Part shown: positions 9,819-19,703 of the stretch, one piece after another
How the letters are laid out: each line of letters begins with the position of its first letter
Position numbering within the stretch: position 1 is the stretch's first letter
Assembly (NCBI RefSeq): GCF_000698575.1
Contig: NZ_JFHD01000001.1
Coordinates: forward strand, 186,001-250,000
Source of the DNA: Caballeronia zhejiangensis
GTDB taxonomy: Bacteria > Pseudomonadota > Gammaproteobacteria > Burkholderiales > Burkholderiaceae
Direction: 5' to 3'
Length of the DNA: 64,000 nt
Notes under the pieces: generated by a model
Database searches by the model: none
Seen by the model: only the letters and a program-made list of their open reading frames with translations
Told to the model about the DNA's origin: nothing
Translations under genes and position numbers: made by a program

Positions 9819-10959
9819 CGCGGTGTATCCGCTGGTCGTGTGATTTCTTGTAATACCTCCGGCCGGAATCGGCCGTTCCCCCAACTGTGCTGAGCGCACC
9901 AAATCCGAGACTAGTCTTTCTGTCCAACCGGATCAGTGCGAAACGGAACATATGACCGGCTGGCAATCGAAACGATTCCAACTTTCGCCTGTTTTGTCTG
10001 TTGAATAAGCCCGTTTCTTTAAGCAGATCATTAGCGTTCCGGTCGAATCCCAGGCTGCGCGCGGGATTCAGCGGAAAGTGATCCGGTTCGTAAAAACCCG
10101 ATAAGGGTATGCCCTGTAGGGTCTTTCGTCTTTTGAATGAAAAAAGTTTTTGGACCGCACTTACAAAATCCGATTCGTCGGATGAAATCGTTTAAAACGG
10201 TGCTTACTTGAATGTAATGTTGGGACTGCAACCGTGCAGAAGCGGCAATTTTGGTGCGCGTCTGGATAATCGTCGGCGGATTGACCGGTCAATAAGGCGA
10301 AATAATCGGCGGATTGTTGCTCGTTTCGGCATACGAAAGGCGCTCTGCAAGCCCAACCGGGCCTTCCGAGGCCATAGGTCGCGCTCTCGGCGGGTGAACG
10401 TTCGTGTCGTTATAAACGATTCTTCAGATGATTATTAGTCATCGTACCTCAACTGGTTTGAAGTGGTGTTATTCATCTACCGTATTAACATTAAAAAAGC
10501 CGTAGATTAATTTGCTCGCCGTCGATTAAAAGCGGAAATACACAGCAATAAAGACGCGGAAAAGCAAAATAATAAGTTACAAGCGTACATTTTGTAACAA
10601 GTGCCGGGTAGAAACGCCTCGTAACAATCTGTAGGATTTAAAAAAGACGGTAATTACTGCCGTCAGACTTCAGCGCTTCATAAGCCCGTTCGCGGGCCAA
10701 TCAAGCGCGGGGTTGAGTGGGTACTTCCGGATTATCTGGCTCTCCCGACTCTGGTTCGTCCAATCCCGAAGTCGTCATGTTTTTCGCCGAGATGCCTTTC
10801 GGAGTCGCCGTGTGCGGCTGTCGAGCGCTGAGCGGCGCAATCGTTTGCGCCTGCTGAATTTGCGTTGGTCATCTCACGCCCATAAAGAAACGTTGCGTGC
10901 GGCCGTAGTCGCATGAACGGGTCCGCCCGTCGACAACGCACAACCAACTCGGAAAGACA
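9819..10959. other. Long AT-rich intergenic region between divergent exopolysaccharide genes
   Basis: About 1.1 kb without a convincing gene separates the acetyltransferase (minus) from the beta-helix lipoprotein (plus). The part from about 10430 to 10680 is strikingly AT-rich for this genome, with runs such as TTAACATTAAAAAAGCC. A weak hairpin (GACGG, 9-nt loop, CCGTC, then six T on the minus strand) lies at 10640-10664. The region probably holds the regulated promoters of both directions; I could not identify a specific operator. Confidence 0.5.
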
Positions 10960-12171
10960 ATGCTTTCGAACAACACTCAGGCAGACACCCAGGCAGACAA
11001 CACCGTCGTCGACACGCGTATCGCAACCCGCCGCAAACTCCTGACCTCGCTTATCGCGGGTAGCGGCGCGTTTGTGCTCGCCGCATGCGGCGGCGGCAGC
11101 GACAGCGCGGCCCCCGATTCGGTCGCCGATCGCTGGAGACGCCGTAACACCGGCAGCGGCGCCTCGACGGCGACGCCCGCGAGCTCGGCTTCGTCGGCAA
11201 GCGCCACGACGACCGCCAGCGCGCCGGCCGCGGCAAGCTCGACGAACGCCGCCAGCACGAACACCGCAGGCACCATCAACGCATCGTCGTTCGGCGTGAA
11301 GGCCGACGGCTCGACCAACGACCGCGCCGCGCTGCAAGCCGCCATCGACGGTTCCGTCGGTCAGATTCTCCTGATCTCGGGCCAGGTCCGCATCGACACG
11401 ACGGGTCTCAAGCTGCGCACGAACACGCACATCCGCTTTGCGTCGGGCGCTTCGATCAAGCTGCTCCCGCACAACGCCGACATCTACCAGATGATGCTCA
11501 TCGAAGACGTGAGCAACGTCATCGTCGAAAACGCGTACCTCGACGGCAGCAAGGAGCTGAACTCGGCTTCGGGCGGCGAGCACGGCATGGGCTTCTCGAT
11601 CATCGGCGCACAGAACGTGCACCTGATCGCGCCGACCACGATCAACACGTGGGGCGACGGCATCTACATCAACGATAGCCAGAGCAAGAAGAACACGCCG
11701 ACGTACAACCTCGTCGTCGACAACCACAAGGCCGACGGCTGCCGCCGTCAGGGTGTGTCGATCATCTCGGGCGACACGATCACGTTCAACAGCCCGATTT
11801 GGCAGAACATCACCGGCACGGCGCCGGCTTGCGGTCTCGACTTCGAACCGAACGACAACTCGGCCGTGTTCAAGAGCATCACGATCAACAGCCCGACGAC
11901 GGCGAACTGCAAGGGCGGCGGCATCAACGTGTGGTTCGGCTCGCTGCCGGGTCCGATCAGCAAGACGGTCACGATCGCGATCAACAACCACGTCGACACG
12001 ACCAGCCCGGGCGGTTCGTTCGCGGTTCAGGGTCTGTCGCTCGACGGCTACATCGTCAACGGTCAGATCAGCAGCACGAATCCGAAGTGGAAGTACCCGC
12101 TGATCGTCGAGCAGTGGGACAACGCGGGTCCGCGCATCAACGTGCAGAACCCGACGATCGTCAAGTCGTAA
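10960..12171 (+). CDS. Beta-helix (pectate-lyase superfamily) lipoprotein, paralogue of the product at 2436
   Basis: A 403-residue protein. Residues 20-46 form an export signal with twin arginines (ATRRKLLTSLIAG) and a lipobox ending LAAC, so it is probably a Tat-exported lipoprotein. A Ser/Thr/Ala-rich linker of about 55 residues follows, then the helix domain starting SFGVKADGSTNDRAALQAAI. It shares long stretches with the 2436-3455 protein (for example SIKLLPH, DVSNV, VENA and LDGSKELN). An outer-membrane-anchored polymer-binding or polymer-processing protein is the best guess. It has its own promoter region upstream and a strong terminator downstream. Confidence 0.8.
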   Translation: MLSNNTQADTQADNTVVDTRIATRRKLLTSLIAGSGAFVLAACGGGSDSAAPDSVADRWRRRNTGSGASTATPASSASSASATTTASAPAAASSTNAASTNTAGTINASSFGVKADGSTNDRAALQAAIDGSVGQILLISGQVRIDTTGLKLRTNTHIRFASGASIKLLPHNADIYQMMLIEDVSNVIVENAYLDGSKELNSASGGEHGMGFSIIGAQNVHLIAPTTINTWGDGIYINDSQSKKNTPTYNLVVDNHKADGCRRQGVSIISGDTITFNSPIWQNITGTAPACGLDFEPNDNSAVFKSITINSPTTANCKGGGINVWFGSLPGPISKTVTIAINNHVDTTSPGGSFAVQGLSLDGYIVNGQISSTNPKWKYPLIVEQWDNAGPRINVQNPTIVKS

Positions 12172-12185
12172 TCGGCGATGAAACG

Positions 12186-12225
12186 AAAAACGCCATGCGG
12201 ATGAATCTTCCGCATGGCGTTTTTT
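12186..12225. terminator. Bidirectional Rho-independent terminator
   Basis: Perfect arms CGCCATGCGGA (12191-12201) and TCCGCATGGCG (12209-12219) enclose a 7-nt loop, flanked by five A on the left and six T on the right. It sits between the convergent beta-helix lipoprotein and SGNH hydrolase genes and can serve both. Confidence 0.9.
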
Positions 12226-12240
12226 GCTTTTCCGCGCCGC

Positions 12241-13452
12241 CTACTTGAGCCAGTTGAGATTCACGGAATTGGCGATCGCCTGCAGCCCCGCCTGATTCGG
12301 ATGCAGATGGTCGCCGCTGTCGTACGCACCGAGCATGACAGGCGGATTGGCCGGATCGCCGAGCGCGGCGGCCTGATCGAGCACGGCGTCGCAGCCGCTG
12401 TCGGGCGTCGCGACGAACGCGTTCACCGCTTGCCGCGTCGCTTCGATGTCGGCCGTCCACGGCGACACGCCCTCGAACGGCGTGAGCGTCGAGCAGATCG
12501 CCTTGACGCCCGCCGCGTGCGCGCTCTGCGTCAGTTGCGCAAACGCGCTGTTCAGGCGCGCGGCCGTCGGCGGCGATCCGCCGATCAGGTTGTTGACGGC
12601 ATCGTCGGAAATGATGACCCACTTGACGTTGTACTTGTCGAGCACGTCGCGCTGGAAGCGCGTGAGGCCGGCATCGCCCGCGTCGTTCGTGAAGAAATCG
12701 TTGCCGGCGATACCCTGATTCAGCACGCCGACCGTCATGCCCGCCTGCTGCAGACGCGCGGCGAGCAGGTTGGGCCAGCGGCCGTTCGTGTTCGGCGGCG
12801 AATCGATGCCGTCCGTGATCGACGCGCCGAACGCGACCACCGCGCCCGTCGCACTGGCGTTCTGCACGACGACGTCGGTGAGGAAGTAATACGACTGCGC
12901 GCCGAGCGCGTTGACCACGCCGCCCGCGAATTCGGTGTCGGCGCTGACATCGCCGGGCGCGACGTACACGTCCTGCAGGCCTTCGGCGTGACCGGTGGTT
13001 TCCGATGGCGTCTGCTGCGGGAGATAGGCGCTGACGACGATGTCCGACATCGCCGGCACCGCGATCGCGATCGGATCGCTCATCTCCGTCTTGCCGGGCG
13101 GAATCGTCACGAAGGGCTGACCGTTGAAGGTGACGGCCCGGTCGCTGCCCGGCACGGTGCGTTTGCCGTCGGCGCGCAACGCGACGCGCACGTCGCCGAT
13201 CACGAGCGGCTCGCTGCCGTACTGATTGGAAAACTGGACGCCGGCGGCCGTCCCGCCGATGCTCGTGTGCACGATCTGCCGGATCGTCTGATTATTGAAG
13301 CCGCCGCCGCCGACGATCATCGGCGCGGTGCTCCAGGTGCCGGTCCACGGCAGGGTAGCGCTGATGTTCTGCGCAAAACTCGACGACGTAAGCGGCAAGG
13401 CGAACGCGGTGGCCACGAGGGCTCGCTTGAGGCGAGGAAATCGCTTGTTCAA
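12241..13452 (-). CDS. Secreted SGNH/GDSL-type hydrolase (esterase family)
   Basis: About 403 residues. I place the start at TTG 13452, preceded by GGAG about 7 bases upstream, because translation then begins directly with a Sec signal (NKRFPRLKRALVATAFALPL, cleavage near SSFAQ). An in-frame ATG at 13596 gives a longer but non-protein-like N-terminus. The SGNH block I motif appears as VVAFGASITDG, and the C-terminal DHLHPNQAG supplies the Asp-x-x-His. N-terminal strands fit the jelly-roll accessory domain often fused to this family. It may deacetylate the extracellular polysaccharide; the substrate is not shown by the sequence. Confidence 0.8.
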   Translation of the reverse strand: MNKRFPRLKRALVATAFALPLTSSSFAQNISATLPWTGTWSTAPMIVGGGGFNNQTIRQIVHTSIGGTAAGVQFSNQYGSEPLVIGDVRVALRADGKRTVPGSDRAVTFNGQPFVTIPPGKTEMSDPIAIAVPAMSDIVVSAYLPQQTPSETTGHAEGLQDVYVAPGDVSADTEFAGGVVNALGAQSYYFLTDVVVQNASATGAVVAFGASITDGIDSPPNTNGRWPNLLAARLQQAGMTVGVLNQGIAGNDFFTNDAGDAGLTRFQRDVLDKYNVKWVIISDDAVNNLIGGSPPTAARLNSAFAQLTQSAHAAGVKAICSTLTPFEGVSPWTADIEATRQAVNAFVATPDSGCDAVLDQAAALGDPANPPVMLGAYDSGDHLHPNQAGLQAIANSVNLNWLK

Positions 13453-13714
13453 CTTGTTCTCCGAAACCAGCCTGGAATGAGATAGACGTCTCGCAGTGCG
13501 CGAGACTTTTGGCGGGCGCATGTGGCCACAGCGCGCCGGGGTGCGCGGCGAAATCTTTGAATGCGTTTGTTTCGCCTTGGTGAATCGGAGCACCATTTGT
13601 GCGCGTGCTCTGTGCGCGCGCGCTCATTTCGGCCGATAGGCAAGTCTTTCGTCGCTAGCTCGCAACTAACTGTCTACGCAAGCACCCGCCTTTGTTCGCG
13701 GGCGGCGTAAGCGT

Positions 13715-16063
13715 TTACGGTTGCACGTCGGAAGCGGGCGCCGGAGAGCTTGCAGTTTCGCCGGGCGTGGGCAGGATCGGCGGCATCGTCGTAAACACTG
13801 GCGGTTGCGGCGGCTCTTCGGTCACTTCGGCGGCGGGCTCCGAAGGCGGCCGCTTCGGACGCACCGGATGCTGCGCCGCCGTCTGCGCGGTTTTCGGCTT
13901 GCCCGGCTTCGGCGCTTTCGAGAACGTCTCGTCGAACCAGGTTTTTGCGTTCGTGAGCATCGTTTGCCACATGCCCGGCGCTTCCTGCGTATCGAAGCGC
14001 GCGCGGGCATCGATCAGATGCGAACGCAGCGAACGCTGCATGAAGTCGCCGACGATCGGCAACGCGCTGTGCGCGCCTTGGCCCCAGTAATCGCTGCGCA
14101 GCGTGACGCGGCTGTCGTTGAAGCCGACCCACGCGCCCGCGACGAGTTGCGGATGCATCAGGATGAACCAGCCGTCGGCGTTGTCCTGCGTAGTGCCGGT
14201 CTTGCCCGCGACATCCGCGCGAATGCCGAAGCGCGTGCGGATCGTCGTGCCGGTGCCGCGGTTGATGACGTCGCGCATCACATCGACGAGCTTGCGCGTC
14301 GCATCGACGGACAGCGCGCGCTCGGGCGTGCTCTCGAACTGCGCGAGGACTTCGCCGTCCTTGTTCTCGATGCGCGTGACGAGCAGCGGCTCCATATAAC
14401 TGCCGTCGTTCGCGATCGTGCCGTACGCCGACACCATTTCCCTCAGCGTCACCGGGCTCGTGCCAAGCGCGAGCGACGGCACCACGTCGAGATGACTGTC
14501 GCGCACGCCCATGTCACGCGCGAGCCGCGCGACGCGTCCCGGACCGACTTGTTCCATCAACTGCGCGGTGATGCGGTTCTTCGAATACGCGATGCCGTCG
14601 CGCAGGCTCACGGGACGGCCCGACGGCGGCGAGTCGTCGGTCGGGCGCCAGATTTCGTCGCCGCGAATCGGGATTTCGACGGTCTGATCGACGATCGTAT
14701 CGGCCGGCTTCGCCCCGCGCTCGAACGCCGCGCCGTAGACGAAAGGCTTGAAGGTCGAGCCGGGCTGGCGGCGCGCCTGCGCGACGTGATCGAACGGATC
14801 CTGCGTGAAATCGCGGCTGCCGACCCACGCCTTGATCTGCCCGTTGCGCGGATCGAGCGCGACGAACGCGGCCTGCACGCGCGTCTTGTCCTCGCACAGC
14901 GCCTGCATGAAGGCGCGGTCCGAGTCGAGTTTCTTGATGGCGTCGGCGTCGTTCGCGCCGCCCGTGCGCAGCGCGCGGTATGCGTCCGTCTCGCGGATGA
15001 ACGCGTGCCCGAGATCGGCGTTCGCGTTCGCGCAACCGGCGCGGCCGCCCCACGCCGCGTTGGCGATCGATTGCAACTGGTTGCCCTGCAGCGCGAGCGC
15101 GTTCGTCGCCATCGCCTGCAGACGCGAATCGATGGTCGTGCGCACGACGAGGCCATCGGAATAGATGTTGTAGTCGTTGTCGTCGGCCCAGCCGATCAGC
15201 CATTTGCGCAACTGCTGCGCGAAGTGCGGCGCGCGGCCGGGCTCTTCCGTCTGCCGCTCGAAGTCGATGCGCAGCGGACGTTTCTTCAGCGCGTCTAGTT
15301 TGGTCGCCGGCAAGTGGCCGAACTTGACCATCTGCCCGAGGACGATGTTGCGCCGGTCGAGCGCGCGCTCCGGATTGATCACCGGGTTGTAGTAACTGTT
15401 GCCCTTCAACATGCCGATGAGCGTCGCGCTTTCGAGCACGTCGAGCTGGCCGGCGGATTTGTCGAAGTAAGTGCGCGCGGCCATTTCGATGCCGTACGCG
15501 TTGTACAGGAACGGCACCGTGTTCAGATACGTTTCGAGAATCTCGTCCTTCGAATAGAGCGCTTCGATCTTGAACGCCGTGATCGCTTCCTTCAGCTTGC
15601 GCGTGAGCGTCTGCGAGCGGCCGATTTCCTCGGGATACAGATTGCGCGCGAGCTGCTGCGTGAGCGTCGAGCCGCCTTGCCGGTCGCCCGAGAACGTGCG
15701 CAGCGCCGCGCCCGCCGTGCGCCGGAAGTCGATGCCGTGATGCTGATAGAACCGCCGGTCTTCGGTCGAGATGAGCGCGTCGATCACCTGCGGCGAAATC
15801 TGCTTGAGACTCACCCATTCGCGATGCGTCGGCTTGAATTCGGCGAGGAGCTTGCCGTCGGCGGAATAGATCTGCGCGGGCTGATCGACTTTTGCACGGC
15901 GGATATCGCGGATACCGGGCGTGAACGGAATCAGCACCAGCACATAGATAAGAAAGAGCGCCGGCAGAAGGAGCAGCGAACGCGCACGCAGATGCGGACG
16001 CAGCCGCGACGCGAGGCGAGCCAGAATCGCCTTGGCCCAGGCTTTGAAATCAGACGCGGTCAC
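13715..16063 (-). CDS. Class A penicillin-binding protein (transglycosylase/transpeptidase, PBP1a-type)
   Basis: A bifunctional peptidoglycan synthase of 782 residues. There is a single N-terminal membrane anchor at about residues 28-47. The GT51 domain has the catalytic Glu101 in LISTEDRRFYQHHG and GGSTLTQQLARN. The transpeptidase domain has S436-T-F-K439, the SxN motif in YSKNR, and the KTG motif in AGKTGTTQDN. The C-terminal 80 residues are Pro/Lys/Ala-rich and disordered. It stands alone, so it is likely an accessory copy rather than the one next to the pil genes in related genomes. Confidence 0.92.
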   Translation of the reverse strand: MTASDFKAWAKAILARLASRLRPHLRARSLLLLPALFLIYVLVLIPFTPGIRDIRRAKVDQPAQIYSADGKLLAEFKPTHREWVSLKQISPQVIDALISTEDRRFYQHHGIDFRRTAGAALRTFSGDRQGGSTLTQQLARNLYPEEIGRSQTLTRKLKEAITAFKIEALYSKDEILETYLNTVPFLYNAYGIEMAARTYFDKSAGQLDVLESATLIGMLKGNSYYNPVINPERALDRRNIVLGQMVKFGHLPATKLDALKKRPLRIDFERQTEEPGRAPHFAQQLRKWLIGWADDNDYNIYSDGLVVRTTIDSRLQAMATNALALQGNQLQSIANAAWGGRAGCANANADLGHAFIRETDAYRALRTGGANDADAIKKLDSDRAFMQALCEDKTRVQAAFVALDPRNGQIKAWVGSRDFTQDPFDHVAQARRQPGSTFKPFVYGAAFERGAKPADTIVDQTVEIPIRGDEIWRPTDDSPPSGRPVSLRDGIAYSKNRITAQLMEQVGPGRVARLARDMGVRDSHLDVVPSLALGTSPVTLREMVSAYGTIANDGSYMEPLLVTRIENKDGEVLAQFESTPERALSVDATRKLVDVMRDVINRGTGTTIRTRFGIRADVAGKTGTTQDNADGWFILMHPQLVAGAWVGFNDSRVTLRSDYWGQGAHSALPIVGDFMQRSLRSHLIDARARFDTQEAPGMWQTMLTNAKTWFDETFSKAPKPGKPKTAQTAAQHPVRPKRPPSEPAAEVTEEPPQPPVFTTMPPILPTPGETASSPAPASDVQP

Positions 16064-16146
16064 AACGAAACGGGATGCCCGGACATGGAAAACCCTGAAT
16101 CGTAGCGTAATTTTTCAGCAGGTCTTTCGCAAAAGTGTCGCCGACG

Positions 16147-16674
16147 CTACACCGCCCGCGTTCCCGCCGATTCGCCGATTGGAAACGCCGTCGTCGAAAG
16201 CACCTCACGCAACACGACGAACGTGCGGATCTGCCGCACGCCCGGCAGATAGAGCAGCTTTTCGGCGTGGAGCCGGTTGAAGCTTTCGCTGTCGCGCGTG
16301 CGGATCAGCATGAAGAAGTCGAATTCGCCGGTCACGACGTGGCATTCCATGCAGCCGGGCACTTTCTGCGCGGCTTTCTCGAAGGCGTCGAAGGAATCGG
16401 GCGTCGAGCGGTCGAGGATCACGCCGATCAAGACGAGCATGCCGGCATCGAGCGCTTTCGGATCGAGCAGCGCGACGGTCGCGCGGATCAGCCCCGCTTC
16501 GCGCAGCCGCTCGACGCGCCGCTGACACGCGGGCGGACTCAGATTGACCTTCTCCGCGAGCGCGACGTTCGAGATCGACGCATCGCGCTGCAACTGACGC
16601 AGGATCGCGCGATCGACGCGATCGGTCTGGACGCTTGCCGGATGCGGGTTTGGAGCGGATGCGATTTTTTTCAT
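16147..16674 (-). CDS. acdR: Lrp/AsnC-family regulator of ACC deaminase (AcdR-type)
   Basis: A 175-residue Lrp-type protein with an N-terminal winged helix-turn-helix (VDRAILRQLQRDASISNVAL, then NLSPPACQRRVERL) and a C-terminal RAM effector domain (CHVVTGEFDFFMLIRT). The ATG at 16674 (MKKIASAPN) gives a normal family length. It is divergent from acdS across about 150 bp, the classical acdR-acdS layout in which the Lrp protein activates the deaminase gene in response to ACC. The assignment rests mainly on this context. Confidence 0.85.
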   Translation of the reverse strand: MKKIASAPNPHPASVQTDRVDRAILRQLQRDASISNVALAEKVNLSPPACQRRVERLREAGLIRATVALLDPKALDAGMLVLIGVILDRSTPDSFDAFEKAAQKVPGCMECHVVTGEFDFFMLIRTRDSESFNRLHAEKLLYLPGVRQIRTFVVLREVLSTTAFPIGESAGTRAV

Positions 16675-16826
16675 TGCTTCAATGGGCTCTTGTGCGAAAT
16701 AAAAGTTAGCGAACAGCGTCTCGCGTCCAAAAACGTTAGGCCGAACGGCATTTTTTCGCAACCCGATCCGTCGCGAGAATCTCTACGATTCTGTCCATGC
16801 AGTCCCACCATCACGAGGATGCCGAC

Positions 16827-17843
16827 ATGAATCTGCAACGTTTTCCCCGCTATCCGCTCACGTTCGGACCGACGCCCATTCAGCCGCTCAAGCGCCTGTC
16901 CGCGCATCTCGGCGGCAAGGTCGAGTTGTATGCGAAGCGCGAGGACTGCAACAGCGGCCTCGCGTTTGGCGGCAACAAGACGCGCAAGCTCGAATATCTG
17001 ATTCCCGAGGCGATCGCCGAAGGCTGCGACACGCTGGTTTCCATCGGCGGCGTGCAGTCGAATCAGACGCGCCAGGTCGCCGCGGTCGCGGCGCATCTCG
17101 GCATGAAGTGCGTGCTCGTGCAGGAAAACTGGGTCAATTACTCCGATGCCGTCTATGACCGCGTCGGCAATATCCAGATGTCGCGGATGATGGGCGCGGA
17201 CGTGCGCCTCGTCGCCGATGGCTTCGATATCGGCATCCGCAAAAGCTGGCAGGACGCGATGGAAAGCGTGCGCGCGGCGGGCGGCAAGCCGTTTCCGGTG
17301 CCGGCGGGTTGCTCGGAGCATCCGCTAGGCGGCCTCGGTTTCGTCGGCTTCGCGGAGGAAGTGCGCGCGCAGGAAGCGGAGCTGGGCTTCAAGTTCGACT
17401 ACATCGTCGTGTGCTCGGTGACGGGCAGCACGCAGGCGGGCATGGTGGTCGGCTTCGCGGCGGATGGGCGCGCGCGGCGCGTGATCGGCATCGATGCATC
17501 GGCGAAACCGGAGCAGACGCACGAGCAGATTCTGCGGATCGCGAAGCACACAGCGGAACTCGTCGATCTCGGCCAGGACATCACGCGCGACGACGTGATT
17601 CTCGATACGCGCTTCGGCGGCCCCGAATACGGCCTGCCGAACGAAGGCACGCTCGAGGCGATCCGTCTGTGCGCGCGGCTCGAAGGCGTGCTGACCGATC
17701 CCGTCTACGAAGGCAAATCGATGGACGGCATGATCCAGATGGTGCGCAACGGCGAATTCCCCGAAGGCTCGAAAGTGCTCTACGCGCATCTCGGCGGGGT
17801 GCCCGCGCTCAACGCGTACAGCTATCTGTTTCGCAACGGCTAG
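16827..17843 (+). CDS. acdS: 1-aminocyclopropane-1-carboxylate (ACC) deaminase
   Basis: A PLP enzyme of 338 residues that converts ACC, the ethylene precursor of plants, to 2-oxobutyrate and ammonia. The PLP lysine is K51 in [10 protein letters not shown] and the catalytic serine is S78 in [10 protein letters not shown], at the standard family positions. The pairs distinguishing true ACC deaminase from D-cysteine desulfhydrase are present: Glu after Tyr in [11 protein letters not shown], and Leu in [11 protein letters not shown]. The start [18 protein letters not shown] matches family N-termini. Its TAG stop overlaps the convergent stop of the next gene (CTAG). This suggests a plant-associated life style. 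Confidence 0.97.
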   Translation: MNLQRFPRYPLTFGPTPIQPLKRLSAHLGGKVELYAKREDCNSGLAFGGNKTRKLEYLIPEAIAEGCDTLVSIGGVQSNQTRQVAAVAAHLGMKCVLVQENWVNYSDAVYDRVGNIQMSRMMGADVRLVADGFDIGIRKSWQDAMESVRAAGGKPFPVPAGCSEHPLGGLGFVGFAEEVRAQEAELGFKFDYIVVCSVTGSTQAGMVVGFAADGRARRVIGIDASAKPEQTHEQILRIAKHTAELVDLGQDITRDDVILDTRFGGPEYGLPNEGTLEAIRLCARLEGVLTDPVYEGKSMDGMIQMVRNGEFPEGSKVLYAHLGGVPALNAYSYLFRNG

Positions 17844-18709
17844 AACGCGCTGCGGAATGCGTCGAACAATGCGGCGACGCGTTCCGACGTATCCGCTTCG
17901 AAGACTGGCATGCGCGAGCCGAGCATGTGCGTGAGGATCGGCGGCGCGGGATCGCCGGGGCGCAGGATCGCGAGAATCTGCGCGCGGAGGTTTTCATCGA
18001 CGAGCGCGGCCGTGTCGCGGCCGAGAAGCGCCGCGCCCGCGATATCCGGATCGTGTCCGTGGCGCTCGACGAGATCGAAGGCATCGGCATAAAGACGATC
18101 GAGGTTGCCGGCTTGGGCGTAACGCGCCATCAGAAAGAGCAGGTCGATCGCGTCCTTGCGGTCGGCGGCGTGCCGGTCTTGCCACGCGATGATCTTCAGC
18201 ATCGCCTGCGCGGGCAGCGAAGCGACCGGCACGACGAGATCGCGCGTGACGCGCACGGCGAGCGCCGCATCGAGCGCCTGGCGAAAACCCGCGACGTTCA
18301 TCCGCACCGAACCATCCGGCGGCCACGCGATTTCGCCGTGCGCGTCCTGCACGCCGCCGAAGGGCACGATATCGAGCCACGTGCGCTCGCCGGTCTGCGG
18401 CGCGTTGAAATTCAGCCGATGCGCCGAGCCTTTCGGCGCGGTGAAATGCCCCGACGCGACGAGCGCTTGCCGCAGCGCGTCGTGGCCGGTCCAGCTTTGA
18501 ATCGAGATGCCGATATCGACGTCGGCGGTGGCGCGCGTCGCCTCGATGTCGTGGACGTGCGTGAGCAGGATGTCGCGCGCGCTCGCGCCGCCGACGAACC
18601 ACGCGATGTTCGTCGCGTGCGACGCGGCGACGACTTCGCGCAGCATCGCGGAAAAGACGCCGGCGAGCGGGCGATGCGGCAGCAGTTCAAGCGGCAAGAT
18701 AGCGTTCAC
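17840..18709 (-). CDS. Nucleotidyltransferase-fold protein (AbiEii/COG4849-like), partner of the AbiEi-like gene
   Basis: About 289 residues from GTG 18709, overlapping the upstream gene's end by 23 bp. [13 protein letters not shown] followed by [11 protein letters not shown] gives the GG...D-x-D pattern of the polymerase-beta-type nucleotidyltransferase fold. [14 protein letters not shown] is typical of the later helices. Paired with an AbiEi-like protein this resembles type IV toxin-antitoxin AbiE-type modules, in which the nucleotidyltransferase is the toxin. Whether this pair is toxic or has a housekeeping role is not known to me. The start is uncertain; ATG 18646 is an alternative. Confidence 0.75.
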   Translation of the reverse strand: MNAILPLELLPHRPLAGVFSAMLREVVAASHATNIAWFVGGASARDILLTHVHDIEATRATADVDIGISIQSWTGHDALRQALVASGHFTAPKGSAHRLNFNAPQTGERTWLDIVPFGGVQDAHGEIAWPPDGSVRMNVAGFRQALDAALAVRVTRDLVVPVASLPAQAMLKIIAWQDRHAADRKDAIDLLFLMARYAQAGNLDRLYADAFDLVERHGHDPDIAGAALLGRDTAALVDENLRAQILAILRPGDPAPPILTHMLGSRMPVFEADTSERVAALFDAFRSAF

Positions 18710-19703
18710 GCAGCATCCTGGCGGTTTCGAGATTGCGCGGGTCGCCGCTCGCGACGAGATCCGCATAGACGATGAGCGGCGCGACGACGTTCGGCGGAAG
18801 ACCATCGACGGGCGCGAGCGCCACGGGCGCGCGCAGGAATTCGACGTTTCCGGCGGGATCGGGCCGCAACCGCGCCGCCTTGATCCATTCGCGCGGCGCG
18901 GCGTCGGCGCAATACGCGGTGACGGTCGCGGGCTTCAGGTATTCCGTGAGTATCGCTGCGGCCGGCTCGCCGCCGAACTGGCATTGACCCGGCAGGCCGG
19001 GCACGTCGCGCCACCAGTCGTTCGACTCCGCGCGATAACGCCCGATCAGCAGCGATTCGCGCAATTGCCGCGGATACAGCGTCACCCATTCGTCGATGAG
19101 CCGTTCCTTGTCGGCGATTTGCAGGCCGGCGCCGTCAGGCCGCTCGAATACATCGCGATGATCGATGAGCGCCCGCACCGCGTTTTGCACCGTGCCGTGG
19201 CTCACGCCCGCGTGTTGCGCGATATCGCGATAGCCCCGTTGCAGCAGCGCGGGCGTGATGAGCAGGGCGGCCGTGACGCGCAACGTCGACTTCGTCCAGG
19301 TTTTCGAGCGGCGCGCCTTGCCGTGCGCGACGCGCGGACGGCCCGACACGATCACGACGACGCCATCGCCTTCGATGACGCTCGCGTTGCCGGCGAGATC
19401 GAGGGCATCGACGTTCAGATCGCGGCAGGCGCGGATCATGTCGGGTGAGAGATGCGCGGTAACGAGCGCGGGTTTCGCGCCGCCGTTCTGCGCGACCGAG
19501 GCGCTGAACGCGGATAACGCGCTGAACCGGTCGATGTTTTCCCGCACGATGACAGGGCGCTTGAAGCGCGCGCCGCCGACGCGGAATTCGATGGCGGCGT
19601 CGTAGCCGCCGCGCGCGGGTGGTTTGACGCTGCGTGCGGCGAAGCCGGTCGCCTCCGTGAAAGCGGCTGCGGCGGCTTGGGAGAGTTGGTCGGTGGGTGG
19701 CAT
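18687..19703 (-). CDS. AbiEi-like winged-helix antitoxin/regulator (COG4861-like)
   Basis: About 338 residues. A central helix-turn-helix stretch (QRGYRDIAQHAGVSHGTVQN) is flanked by an N-terminal restriction-endonuclease-like alpha/beta region (PVIVRENIDRF) and a C-terminal domain (AAAILTEYLKPATVTAYCAD), the arrangement of AbiEi-family antitoxins. It is translated just before, and overlaps, the nucleotidyltransferase gene, so the two form one unit. A GTG start at 19739 would add 12 residues; I chose ATG 19703, but neither has a strong Shine-Dalgarno sequence. Confidence 0.7.
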   Translation of the reverse strand: MPPTDQLSQAAAAAFTEATGFAARSVKPPARGGYDAAIEFRVGGARFKRPVIVRENIDRFSALSAFSASVAQNGGAKPALVTAHLSPDMIRACRDLNVDALDLAGNASVIEGDGVVVIVSGRPRVAHGKARRSKTWTKSTLRVTAALLITPALLQRGYRDIAQHAGVSHGTVQNAVRALIDHRDVFERPDGAGLQIADKERLIDEWVTLYPRQLRESLLIGRYRAESNDWWRDVPGLPGQCQFGGEPAAAILTEYLKPATVTAYCADAAPREWIKAARLRPDPAGNVEFLRAPVALAPVDGLPPNVVAPLIVYADLVASGDPRNLETARMLRERYLAA

